A stretch of DNA of 64,000 nucleotides from Bacteroidota bacterium (lineage in GTDB: Bacteria > Bacteroidota > Bacteroidia > Cytophagales > Cyclobacteriaceae). The stretch covers positions 604,725-668,724 of the forward strand of contig JAFEAL010000005.1 of NCBI GenBank assembly GCA_018266435.1, written 5' to 3'. Position 1 is the first letter of the stretch; every line of letters starts with the position of its first letter. The translations under genes were made by a program, and so were the position numbers. Positions 1 to 7,904 of the stretch are shown one piece after another. The notes beneath the pieces were generated by a model. It ran no database searches and was not told where the DNA came from. It worked only from the letters and a program-made list of their open reading frames with translations.

Positions 1-269
1 AGGTACGTGAGCGATTCGTTTACCATTACGCGTCTAATCCATCCTTCAAAACTTCCGTTTCCCTTAAATTGACTGAGACGCTCAAATATTTTTGTAAAAG
101 CCATCACCAGTACGTCTTCGGCTTCCATCCGGTCTTTTACATAGCGGCAACAAACGGCATACATTTTACCGGCATAGAGCCGGTAAAGCTGTTGCTGCGC
201 CTGGCGGTCGTGCCGCAGGCAGCCTTCAATCAATTCTGTTTCTTTTGCGCGGTAAATATGAAATCCCAT
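1..269 (-). CDS. RNA polymerase ECF sigma factor (5' part only)
   Basis: The gene runs off the left edge of the window, so only the first 89 or so residues are seen. They begin MGFHIYRAKETELIEGCLR and continue with a helix typical of sigma region 2: a Q-rich stretch followed by LYRLYAGKMYAVCCRY, then DRMEAEDVLVMAFTKIF and FEGWIRRVMVNE. This is the classic ECF (sigma-70 family, group 4) region 2.1-2.4 pattern, in which the last motif melts and reads the -10 element. Cytophagales carry many such factors, usually paired with an anti-sigma factor, which would lie outside the window. I chose the ATG at 269 because the sigma pattern starts right after it. The target regulon cannot be told. Confidence 0.8.
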   Translation of the reverse strand, partial: MGFHIYRAKETELIEGCLRHDRQAQQQLYRLYAGKMYAVCCRYVKDRMEAEDVLVMAFTKIFERLSQFKGNGSFEGWIRRVMVNESLTY

Positions 270-568
270 TTGAGCCTTTCGGCAGGGTAGATGCAAAGGT
301 AAGGCAAGAGGTTGCACGGGAAGTAGATTTTTTTATTGTCTGTCATTAGGTGTGCTACACTCGATGTGGTGGCATGACTACCCCAGAGAGTTTTTTCTTA
401 CCCTAATGCCAAAGTAAGGTTTTGCAGAAATAGACTTGCCTGCTTATTGTATTACTTAACACAATTTTGAGTTTAAATGCTCAAAAAGTTTGATCGTGTT
501 CACGAGTACACGAAATCAAAATTAGAAATAAGGTACTGTTTATAACTTTTGAAGAAGATACTCAATGA

Positions 569-833
569 GTTTGTCCTGCCGAAGGTTTATGTATTCAATA
601 CTCATATCAGGTATCCAATCAATCCGGCTACACTTCAGATGGTCAACAATATAATTTTGACTTAGCTCATGTCAGGAAAGATATTCATGATGCGGCAATT
701 AAAGCAGGATATGGTTGGGTAATTGGTCCTGAAATAAGTTGGGGTTCAAATACTTTAGCTGCAGAAAAACGATCGACTTGGTGTTACTAAATTTGAAGCG
801 CGAAAGATTAAGTCAAACTTTAATAAAAATCTT
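569..833 (+). pseudogene. Frameshifted remnant of an unrecognised gene
   Basis: A frame open from 569 to the stop at 788-790 has no start codon but reads like a real protein end, including the stretches YTSDGQQYNFDLAHVRKDIH and GYGWVIGPEISWGSNTLAAE. At the run of five A near 769-773 the frame is lost; one more A would join it to another coherent stretch, DRLGVTKFEARKIKSNFNKN, ending where the minus-strand gene at 813 begins. I therefore read it as the C-terminal debris of one gene with a one-base deletion. I do not recognise the family. It could also be a chance open frame. Positions 270-568 hold nothing else I can name. Confidence 0.4.
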
Positions 834-1922
834 TTGCTTGTACATCCCCCAAAGGATGACAAGAAAAAGCAAAACAAAAGTGAGGGCAAAAGCGAGCGAA
901 GCATTTTTTGGCTCAAGCCAGGAGGCATATACATTTTTATAGATAAAACCCCACACCGAAATTTTTTCTTCGCCTATTTTGGTTCTGATCAGCAACTTGG
1001 CAATGGCCCCGGATGCCACGAAAACAAAAATGGCATTTACCCCATAATAGACAAAAGGCATGGCCCACTTCTTAAACCCGAGCACATCAATGAGCCAATA
1101 GCAACAGGCAAATGCCTGCATCGCAATACCAGCCGTATAAAGTACGTAACTGCTCGTCCACAATGATTTGTTGATGGGGAAGAAGTGCCCCCAGGCCATA
1201 CCGGCTACTACCAATGAACAACCCATAAAAAACAACCAGGTGCTTCTGCGCTCAGGTTGTTCTATTGTAGAAAACAGTTGCCCGGTAAGCAGCCCGATTA
1301 TGCCCGTGGCGCAAGCCGGAATCGTACTCAAAATCCCTTCCGGATCCCATGTTTTAGATTGTGACCATAAATGACCATTGAGCAATAAGCGATCAAGCCA
1401 GGCCGCGAGATTAGTTTCAGGTTCAAGGTTGGCTGAGCCCCAGCCGGGCACAGGCACAAGAGTCATTAACAGAAAATAACTCACCAGAAAAAACGCGGCA
1501 ATTCTGATCTGAGCTAGCCACTTCGTTTTGAAATAAAGTATTGAACAAAAGAAAAACACTAAGCTGATTCGTTGCAACACTCCGGGGATTCGTAAATGCG
1601 ATAATCTTTCTAACGAAAAAACAGGGAACAATGCCAGCAAAATACCCAACCCAAAAATGATGGCTGTTCTTTTAGTAATCTTCAGAAATACCTTTTTGGT
1701 TAATCCTTCGCTTACTTTGCTTTGATAAGCAAAATGGATGGATAAGCCCACGATGAAAAGAAAGAACGGAAAAATTAAATCCGTGGGGGTGCAGCCATTC
1801 CATTTGGCGTGCTCCAGTGGAGAATAAATGGCATCCCAACTTCCCGGATTGTTAACCAAGATCATGGCGGCTACGGTCATGCCGCGAAAAGCATCGAGTG
1901 AAAGAAGGCGGGAGGATTTCAA
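813..1922 (-). CDS. NagX-like membrane acyltransferase (DUF5009/HGSNAT-type)
   Basis: A 369-residue multi-pass membrane protein. It opens with the family signature LDAFRG (residues 9-14) followed by MTVAAMILVNNPGSW and a PTDLIFPFFLFIVG segment, as in bacterial relatives of heparan-alpha-glucosaminide N-acetyltransferase (COG4299, often called NagX or DUF5009). About ten hydrophobic segments follow, and the length fits the family. In animals the family moves acetyl groups from acetyl-CoA across a membrane to terminal glucosamine; in bacteria the substrate is rarely proven, but amino-sugar salvage is the usual guess. Sixty bases separate it from the upstream PspC gene, so it may be the last gene of that operon, though a weak promoter in the gap cannot be excluded. 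Confidence 0.8.
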   Translation of the reverse strand: MKSSRLLSLDAFRGMTVAAMILVNNPGSWDAIYSPLEHAKWNGCTPTDLIFPFFLFIVGLSIHFAYQSKVSEGLTKKVFLKITKRTAIIFGLGILLALFPVFSLERLSHLRIPGVLQRISLVFFFCSILYFKTKWLAQIRIAAFFLVSYFLLMTLVPVPGWGSANLEPETNLAAWLDRLLLNGHLWSQSKTWDPEGILSTIPACATGIIGLLTGQLFSTIEQPERRSTWLFFMGCSLVVAGMAWGHFFPINKSLWTSSYVLYTAGIAMQAFACCYWLIDVLGFKKWAMPFVYYGVNAIFVFVASGAIAKLLIRTKIGEEKISVWGFIYKNVYASWLEPKNASLAFALTFVLLFLVILWGMYKQKIFIKV

Positions 1923-1983
1923 TTTTTTTCTTTTCCTGAAAGTAATACAATTCTATTCTCAGAAAAAGGCTTCGTTGATTAAA

Positions 1984-4347
1984 TCAATTTCTCTTAATCA
2001 CTTCCGGATTTCCCGGGTACTTTACCGAACCGGTTACATCAGTTTCAATCTCAATTCGTTCAGTGGCATTTACGCGCGCGCGTCCCAGTTCTTTGGCGGT
2101 GATTACGGCATGACGCACGTCATAGCCATTGGCTTTTAGTTGGGCTACTTTGTTTACCTCGGCTTCAAGAAAATCACCACGCCCATCTAACTCAAACACC
2201 ATCGGGCCGGATAACTCGAGTTGCAAGTTTCGGGCATCAATGTTGGCATCACACGTCATGGCACCGAGCAATGCTATTTCCATTTCATCCTCATTGAATC
2301 CCTGTAATTGAATTTTTCCGGCTCCTTTTATTTTTAGTTTGCTCAAGCTGGGCAATGTAATTTTGATTTTGGTGAGGTCATTACCTTCTATATTGTTTGT
2401 CCAAAATGGTTTGTTGCGTGCCTGATAATCAATTTCCAGCAAGTCACCTGATTTTTCCACACGGTATTTTTTTCGCTCTTCATCGCTTCCGGTAATTTCA
2501 ACGGAGTAAGCATCGCCCTGGCGGATAACCAAATTGAATACACCTTTGATGTCAACTTCACTAAAGTCTTTTAGTCCAAACTGATCGTTCAGTTCCAGAG
2601 TTTTGCTTTGGGTAGGCTGTGTACAATTTACGCACGTAAACCCGCTTTCTTTCATCACCCATGTTTTATCTAAGTTTGAATCGTGATAGCCGTAATAATC
2701 TTGCGGGTTGTTGTCGATTAACCGCCACATTTCTTCACTGATTACAAGTTGAGTGTTATACGGAATGTACAGATTCATTTCCAATCGTTGGGCATGAAAT
2801 TTTACATCCTTATTGAAGGTGATATTAGAGTCAAACGTAATGACACTGTCAGCTTGCTGAACTGTGTATGATACGGTTTGTGCATTTTCAATTGCCTTTT
2901 TATGCGTGAAGCCTTGTGCCAAAAACTTCTGCATCAATTTGATTTGTTTCCCTTCATAGCCCCTGATGGTTAAGCCTGTTACGTGATAATCGTCAAGCCC
3001 GGTTTCATTTACTTTCAGTACCATCGTTTTTCCATTCACATCAAATAATTTTTCTGTTTTGTACTCACCTTCTTCTTTGAACGACAAGATTATACGCGGA
3101 AGTGAGATGCTCAGTGTGAGTACGCTGACAAAAAATAATACGAACAGAATCCAACCGACTAACGGTTTGAACACTATTCGTTTGGCAATGATGCTGCTGC
3201 CAAGCAACTGAATGAAGATGGCCGGAACTAAAGCTGCAAAAAATACTGCCACCACTGTCCACACCGGGAAGGTGGCTTTGATGGCATCCATGGGCAAACC
3301 AAATCCACCTAAGTTCCATGACTCAGGGAATGACATTGAAGAAAAGATGCCGAACAAAATTCCAAAACTGAATAGAATCGCCAGAATACAGGTTATCCCG
3401 ATCAAAAGCACCACTACACCGGCCATTACGCGCATAATCTCTACAACTCCTTTCAACATTGGCCCGAGGATTTTGCCAAGAAAGCGTAACACTTCGGCCA
3501 ATGCACGGAAGGGAAACAAGATGATTTTAGCTAACGTGCTTTCCTCATCACTTTTTTCGTTTAAATTTTTCTTTACCGATGATTCAATATTTGATAGCGT
3601 AACCGGCTCGCCTTGCATTTCCATTTTTTCAGTAATGGTTTTAGCTTCAGGCAACGAGAACCAAAGGATGAGGTAGAGCAAAATGCCAAAACCTCCAAAG
3701 AATGAAACAATGACAAACAGGATACGTACCAGCACTACATCACCTCCAAAGTAAGCCGCGATGCCACCGGCCACACCTCCTAATACTTTTTTGTCGGGGT
3801 TGCGGTACATTTTTTTCACGCTGGGTTCGTCTTCCAGGGTTACGTCACCCGGCAGTACAATCCATAACAGTAGGTAAAACAAGATACCGCTGCCGTAAAA
3901 GAAAAAGAGCAGGCCAAAAATGATTCGTACCCAAACCGGGTCAATGCTGAAGTAGTGAGCTAAACCGGCACACACACCACCTAATACTTTTCTGCGTTGG
4001 TCGCGCACCAGTTTTTTATCTGCCGTTTGCGAAAAATTGGGTTGCTTTTCTTCTTTGGGTGCTCCGGCAAAATCGGTCTCTTCGGCTGCTTTGAAATCAT
4101 TAACATTGCCCATGGTAGTGATGAGGTGCTGTACATCTTCGGCAGTGATTACTTGTTTGCCTTCATTTAATTTGGCCAGGAAGATTTCAGCTATGCGGCT
4201 TTCAATGTCAGCCAATATTTCGTTACTGTCATCAAATGAACCAAAGTAGCGGTTGATGGAATCCAAATATTTACGCAACGATTCGTAGCCATCTTCTTCA
4301 ATGTGGAAGATGATACCGCTGATGTTGATGCTGAGTGTTTTTTTCAT
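1984..4347 (-). CDS. Double PspC-domain membrane protein with GIN (DUF2807) domain
   Basis: A 787-residue envelope protein. Residues 1-95 form a conserved cytoplasmic lead found on Bacteroidota PspC proteins. Two PspC domains follow (about 111-167 and 178-235), each with a charged start, a VLGGV(C/A)xG core and a transmembrane helix ending LLWIVLPG or ILWFSLPE. Further transmembrane segments lie at about 280-430. The C-terminal part, from about 600, has the repetitive short beta-strand pattern of the GIN/DUF2807 fold, a right-handed parallel helix exposed outside the inner membrane. PspC senses envelope stress in enteric bacteria; here the architecture suggests an envelope-stress sensor or scaffold. 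It lies 18 bases downstream of a padR gene and is almost surely under its control. The CxxC at CVNC just before the GIN domain is notable. Confidence 0.88.
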   Translation of the reverse strand: MKKTLSINISGIIFHIEEDGYESLRKYLDSINRYFGSFDDSNEILADIESRIAEIFLAKLNEGKQVITAEDVQHLITTMGNVNDFKAAEETDFAGAPKEEKQPNFSQTADKKLVRDQRRKVLGGVCAGLAHYFSIDPVWVRIIFGLLFFFYGSGILFYLLLWIVLPGDVTLEDEPSVKKMYRNPDKKVLGGVAGGIAAYFGGDVVLVRILFVIVSFFGGFGILLYLILWFSLPEAKTITEKMEMQGEPVTLSNIESSVKKNLNEKSDEESTLAKIILFPFRALAEVLRFLGKILGPMLKGVVEIMRVMAGVVVLLIGITCILAILFSFGILFGIFSSMSFPESWNLGGFGLPMDAIKATFPVWTVVAVFFAALVPAIFIQLLGSSIIAKRIVFKPLVGWILFVLFFVSVLTLSISLPRIILSFKEEGEYKTEKLFDVNGKTMVLKVNETGLDDYHVTGLTIRGYEGKQIKLMQKFLAQGFTHKKAIENAQTVSYTVQQADSVITFDSNITFNKDVKFHAQRLEMNLYIPYNTQLVISEEMWRLIDNNPQDYYGYHDSNLDKTWVMKESGFTCVNCTQPTQSKTLELNDQFGLKDFSEVDIKGVFNLVIRQGDAYSVEITGSDEERKKYRVEKSGDLLEIDYQARNKPFWTNNIEGNDLTKIKITLPSLSKLKIKGAGKIQLQGFNEDEMEIALLGAMTCDANIDARNLQLELSGPMVFELDGRGDFLEAEVNKVAQLKANGYDVRHAVITAKELGRARVNATERIEIETDVTGSVKYPGNPEVIKRN

Positions 4348-4365
4348 ATCAAGAGAGGAATGAGG

Positions 4366-4707
4366 TTATACAGTAACTGTTGTTTTTTTTCTGATCATTT
4401 CAGTAGAATGCACCAGGTCGTCCCACGTTTCGGTGAGGCCTTGCAAAAATTTTTCACCCACAGAAGTGAGCTTATAATATTTTCTGGGAGGGCCGGATTT
4501 AGACTCCACCCATTTGTACTCAAGCAGGCCCGAATTTTTTAACCGGGTGAGCAGTGGATACAGGGTACCTTCTACCACAATCATTTTGGCCGAGGTGAGT
4601 TCATCGAGCATGTCAGAAGCATATGTTTCGCCCCGGGCAATGATGTGCAGAATGCAGTATTCTAAAATTCCTTTCCGCATTTGCACCTGCGTGTTTTCAA
4701 GGTTCAT
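4366..4707 (-). CDS. PadR family transcriptional regulator
   Basis: A 113-residue winged-helix protein. The sequence MRKGILEYCILHIIARGETYASDML, read in pieces, followed by VVEGTLYPLLTRLKNSGLLEY and then a GPPRKYY wing, is the hallmark of PadR (PF03551). It dimerises through its C-terminal helix (residues 85-108) and normally represses its own operon until a ligand or stress releases it. It is the first gene of the operon with the PspC/GIN protein 18 bases downstream. A perfect inverted repeat 37 bases before its start codon fits an autoregulatory operator. The inducing signal cannot be read from sequence. Confidence 0.93.
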   Translation of the reverse strand: MNLENTQVQMRKGILEYCILHIIARGETYASDMLDELTSAKMIVVEGTLYPLLTRLKNSGLLEYKWVESKSGPPRKYYKLTSVGEKFLQGLTETWDDLVHSTEMIRKKTTVTV

Positions 4708-4743
4708 AAGTGGTGGTTAAGACTAATTATTTTCTTATACGGT

Positions 4744-4770
4744 AAAGTACTATGTATAGCCAAGTACTTT
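4744..4770. promoter_or_regulatory. Likely PadR operator (8-bp inverted repeat)
   Basis: AAAGTACT and AGTACTTT form perfect inverted arms around an 11-base centre, upstream of the padR start at 4707. PadR proteins bind dyads of this size, commonly with TACT/AGTA-type half-sites, and this gap holds no other gene, so binding by the adjacent PadR is a strong inference. The rest of the gap 4708-4824 is AT-rich and otherwise unremarkable. Confidence 0.65.
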
Positions 4771-4824
4771 GTGGGTATTTTCACGAATAAAATGTAATTC
4801 ATTGATTATCAGTATTATTATTTT

Positions 4825-6162
4825 TTAAAATTTCAATGTAAACACAGTCTTCACCTCGGGTTCTGATTCTACCGTGAGTGAGCCATTGTGCATTTGCATG
4901 ATCTGTCGTGAAAGTGCCAGACCAATGCCCGACCCTGTTTTTTTTGTGGTGAAGAAGGGCACAAAAATTCGATTGATCGCTTCGGGAATGATGCCGGGGC
5001 CATTGTCAATAACTTCAATAATTATATTAGTGCCATTGTATTTTCCGCTCAGTTCAATTTTTCCGTTTTCTGTTTGAGCCAGCGATTCCATGGCGTTCTT
5101 TAATAAATTGATCAGCACCTGTTCAATCATTTCGGCATCGGCCTGAATGGTCAGGTATTCTGAGTCACAGGAAGTACTGAATTGGATGGTTGTTTTTTTC
5201 AGTTCTTGCTTCATCAGTTGTGCGGTGTGGTCGATCAGTTTTTTGAGTAATACCGTTTTAATATTGGGCTGTGGCAGAGACGTGTACTCGCGATAGGCAT
5301 CAATGAATTTAATCAGTCCTTTGCTGCGGTTTTCTATAGTATTCAGTCCTTCCTTTAAATCTTCTGCGGCTTCGGTCTTTAGCTCGTAGGTATTTTCTTT
5401 TTTGATCATCTCATGGTCTAGTATTTCGCGCAGGGTAGAGGTGAGCGAAGAGATGGGTGTAATGGAGTTCATGATTTCATGGCGCAGCACGCGTGTTAAA
5501 TTTTGCCAAGCTTCCAGTTCTTGCCGCTGCAGTTCAGTTTGAATGTTTTGCAGGGTTACCAGTTTAATCAGGCTTCCGCGAATGCGCAATTCGGTGGCTT
5601 GTAATGTCAATAAAAAATCATTGGTTTTGTAAAGTGTACTTTTTCCGCTCTCCACTTCCATCAAGGCCAAATACAGTTTTTTATTTTTGGCCGAGAGGTC
5701 GTGGATGTTTTTTAAATGAGCTTCATCCATAAACCGCTTGGCATTGGCATTCATTAACTGCACATTGCCCTCGGCATCAAAAGAAATAATACCGGTGCGC
5801 ACTTGTTGCACAATGGTGTTGAGGTACTGCCAGTTTTCTTCTTTCTCTGACCGGGCTTTGCGAAAAGCTTCAAACACTTCATTGAAGGCTTCATTTAGAT
5901 CTTTGAAACTTTTGCCCAGCTTATTATCAGCCGTGAACCCGGAAACAAAATCAGAATACCGGACGGATTCCAGAAAACGTGTAAGCTTGCGGTTGGTTTG
6001 AGTAGTGAAGCGGTATAACTCAAATAACTGTATAATAAGTATAAAAAAGTTTAGCACGGCCGCAAACACCATGTTGGGATTTGAGAGCATGAAAACAAAA
6101 AGGGCCAGGGCGGCACCCAATAGTACAACCCGGATTAATATTCGTATGCGAAAGTCTTTCAT
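4825..6162 (-). CDS. Sensor histidine kinase (partner of NtrC-type regulator)
   Basis: A 445-residue inner-membrane kinase. Two transmembrane helices (about 8-27 and 31-50) have almost no periplasmic loop, so the signal is probably intramembrane or cytoplasmic. A linker (60-110), a PAS-like domain (about 112-205) and a HisKA-type dimerisation helix follow, with the phospho-acceptor in LRHEIMN (His228). The ATPase domain shows the N box (QVLINLLKNAMESL), G1 (DNGPGI) and G2 (GSGIGLALS). It lies 50 bases downstream of the response regulator gene and is surely co-transcribed. By position it should phosphorylate that regulator, which in turn would drive the divergent efflux genes through sigma-54. 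The architecture is NtrB/ZraS-like. Confidence 0.93.
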   Translation of the reverse strand: MKDFRIRILIRVVLLGAALALFVFMLSNPNMVFAAVLNFFILIIQLFELYRFTTQTNRKLTRFLESVRYSDFVSGFTADNKLGKSFKDLNEAFNEVFEAFRKARSEKEENWQYLNTIVQQVRTGIISFDAEGNVQLMNANAKRFMDEAHLKNIHDLSAKNKKLYLALMEVESGKSTLYKTNDFLLTLQATELRIRGSLIKLVTLQNIQTELQRQELEAWQNLTRVLRHEIMNSITPISSLTSTLREILDHEMIKKENTYELKTEAAEDLKEGLNTIENRSKGLIKFIDAYREYTSLPQPNIKTVLLKKLIDHTAQLMKQELKKTTIQFSTSCDSEYLTIQADAEMIEQVLINLLKNAMESLAQTENGKIELSGKYNGTNIIIEVIDNGPGIIPEAINRIFVPFFTTKKTGSGIGLALSRQIMQMHNGSLTVESEPEVKTVFTLKF

Positions 6163-6212
6163 GCTTACTCTATAATTTCTTTGTTCATAGCCGCTATTGA
6201 CGCATGGCTATT

Positions 6213-7598
6213 TTAAAGTCCATGTTTTTCTAATCTTCGGTATAATGAGGAGCGGGTTAGTCCCAGTTCGGTAGCAGCCTGCGTGATGTTGCCATTGTAT
6301 TTCTTTAATACTTTTCGAATCAGCAGCTTCTCTACCTCTTCAAGGTTGAATGCTTCCAGGCTGAGCCCTGCATCATTTTCTTTTGAAGCAGTAGCATTCA
6401 AATTAAAATCTTCCGGTTGTAAAACGGAGGTTGAACTCATGATCACCGCCCGCTCCAACGAATGTTGCAGTTCTCGAATGTTGCCCGGCCAGGTATGTTT
6501 GTTCATGCGGATAAGAGCGGCATCGCTGATCTTGGAAATATTTTTTCCATACCTGGTATTGTATATTTTTAAAAAATAGTGTGCAAGCAGTGGAATATCT
6601 TCCGGCCGTTCGCGCAAAGGCGGGATTTCAATCTCGATGGTGTTGATTCGGTACAGCAGGTCTTGTCTGAATTTATTTTCCTTTACCATCTCATAGAGCG
6701 GCAGATTGGTGGCACAGATCAGTCGGATATTTATAGATACCTCTTTGTTGGCACCTACCCGGCTCACTTTTCTGTTTTGCAAGGCGGTGAGCAGCTTGGC
6801 TTGCAGAGACATGGATAAATTTCCGATTTCATCCAGAAATAAAGTTCCGTTGTTGGCCAGTTCAAACCGGCCCATCCGGTCTTCTTTTGCATCAGTGAAG
6901 GCACCTTTTTTGTGGCCGAAGAGTTCACTTTCAAAAAGCGTTTCGGTTACTGAACCTAAATCAACGGCCACGAACGACTCATTTTTTCGTGGCGAATTCC
7001 GGTGGATAGCCCGTGCGATGAGTTCTTTTCCTGTTCCGTTTTCGCCTAAGATCAATACATTGGCATCTGTTTGGGCTACGCGTTCTACGGTTTGAAAAAT
7101 TTTCTGCATCGCCCGGCTCTGGCCGATGATGTCGCTGAATTTTTCGTTGAGGGCCTGATTGATTTCCTGGTTTTTTATTTTCAGGGTTTCTACTTCATCA
7201 CGTGTTTCACGCAGGCGCATAGACGAAAAAAGAGTGGCCAACAGTTTTTCGTTTTCCCACGGTTTTAGCACAAAATCAGTTGCACCTGCTTTGATAGCCT
7301 TTACTGCCATTTGCACATCGCCATACGCGGTGATTAAGACTACAACGGCCAATGGGTCAAGGTCTAGAATTTTCTGTAGCCAGTAATACCCCTCGCTGCC
7401 GCTACTCACGTCTTTGGTAAAATTCATATCAAGCAAAATCACATCGTAGTCCTCATGGGCCATCAGCGTGGGGATGCTCTCCGGGTTTTTTTCAACATCG
7501 ACTTGAGCAAAGTGTCGTTTTAAAAAAATCTTGGCCGCTTTTAATAGGTCCTCGTTGTCGTCAACGATTAATAGTTTTCCGTGTCTTTGTTCGTTCAT
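6213..7598 (-). CDS. Sigma-54-dependent response regulator, NtrC family
   Basis: A 461-residue activator with three clear parts. The receiver domain (about 7-125) has acidic residues D13/D14, the phospho-acceptor D57 in ILLDMNF, and the K112 of FVLKPW. The AAA+ domain (about 155-385) has Walker A GENGTGKE (185-192), the GAFTDA loop (232-237) that contacts sigma-54, and Walker B LFLDEIG. The Fis-type helix-turn-helix ends the protein (TQAATELGLTRSSLYRRLEK). Phosphorylation should drive oligomerisation on upstream sites and ATP-dependent opening of a sigma-54 promoter. The gene is divergent from a HlyD adaptor gene whose upstream region holds both a dyad and a -24/-12 element, and rpoN is also in this window. 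Confidence 0.95.
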   Translation of the reverse strand: MNEQRHGKLLIVDDNEDLLKAAKIFLKRHFAQVDVEKNPESIPTLMAHEDYDVILLDMNFTKDVSSGSEGYYWLQKILDLDPLAVVVLITAYGDVQMAVKAIKAGATDFVLKPWENEKLLATLFSSMRLRETRDEVETLKIKNQEINQALNEKFSDIIGQSRAMQKIFQTVERVAQTDANVLILGENGTGKELIARAIHRNSPRKNESFVAVDLGSVTETLFESELFGHKKGAFTDAKEDRMGRFELANNGTLFLDEIGNLSMSLQAKLLTALQNRKVSRVGANKEVSINIRLICATNLPLYEMVKENKFRQDLLYRINTIEIEIPPLRERPEDIPLLAHYFLKIYNTRYGKNISKISDAALIRMNKHTWPGNIRELQHSLERAVIMSSTSVLQPEDFNLNATASKENDAGLSLEAFNLEEVEKLLIRKVLKKYNGNITQAATELGLTRSSLYRRLEKHGL

Positions 7599-7762
7599 GC
7601 CTTTAATTTGAAAGTGAGATTATTTGAGAACAAGATTTGAATTGATGGATGAGTGAATTCCATTTTCAAATTTTCAATTCATTTCATCAATATTAATACC
7701 GCAGAAATTAAGGCCATTTCTGAACTAATTCCCTCACTTTACTCTTAAAATTATAAAAAATA

Positions 7763-7778
7763 TGTCCGCATGCGGACA
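7763..7778. promoter_or_regulatory. 16-bp perfect palindrome, candidate enhancer site for the NtrC-type regulator
   Basis: TGTCCGCATGCGGACA is fully self-complementary over 16 bases and is GC-rich in an AT-rich gap. It lies 72 bases upstream of the -24/-12 element at 7850, the usual distance for a bacterial enhancer-binding protein. Binding by the regulator encoded at 6213-7598 is inferred, not shown. Confidence 0.6.
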
Positions 7779-7849
7779 GATTCGTTCATATTTGAACTTT
7801 AAAGAAATAACTAAACCTGAAATAAAGCTTAAAACGCCAGTAAATGGAT

Positions 7850-7865
7850 TGGCACATAACTTGGC
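7850..7865 (+). promoter_or_regulatory. Sigma-54 (-24/-12) promoter upstream of the efflux genes
   Basis: TGGCACATAACTTGGC matches the sigma-54 consensus TGGCAC-N5-TTGC at the -24 block (TGGCAC) and at TTG of the -12 block, with one deviation (GG for GC). The spacing is exact. Transcription would begin near 7876, about 29 bases before the ATG at 7905. The rest of the 7599-7904 gap is AT-rich. Confidence 0.6.
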
Positions 7866-7904
7866 TACGGTTGAGCAACGAAAAATTAATCACGTATTGT
7901 ATTC

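Noticed and set aside
834-1374. Plus-strand frames inside the NagX-like gene
   Set aside because: They are antisense shadows of a clear membrane-protein gene.
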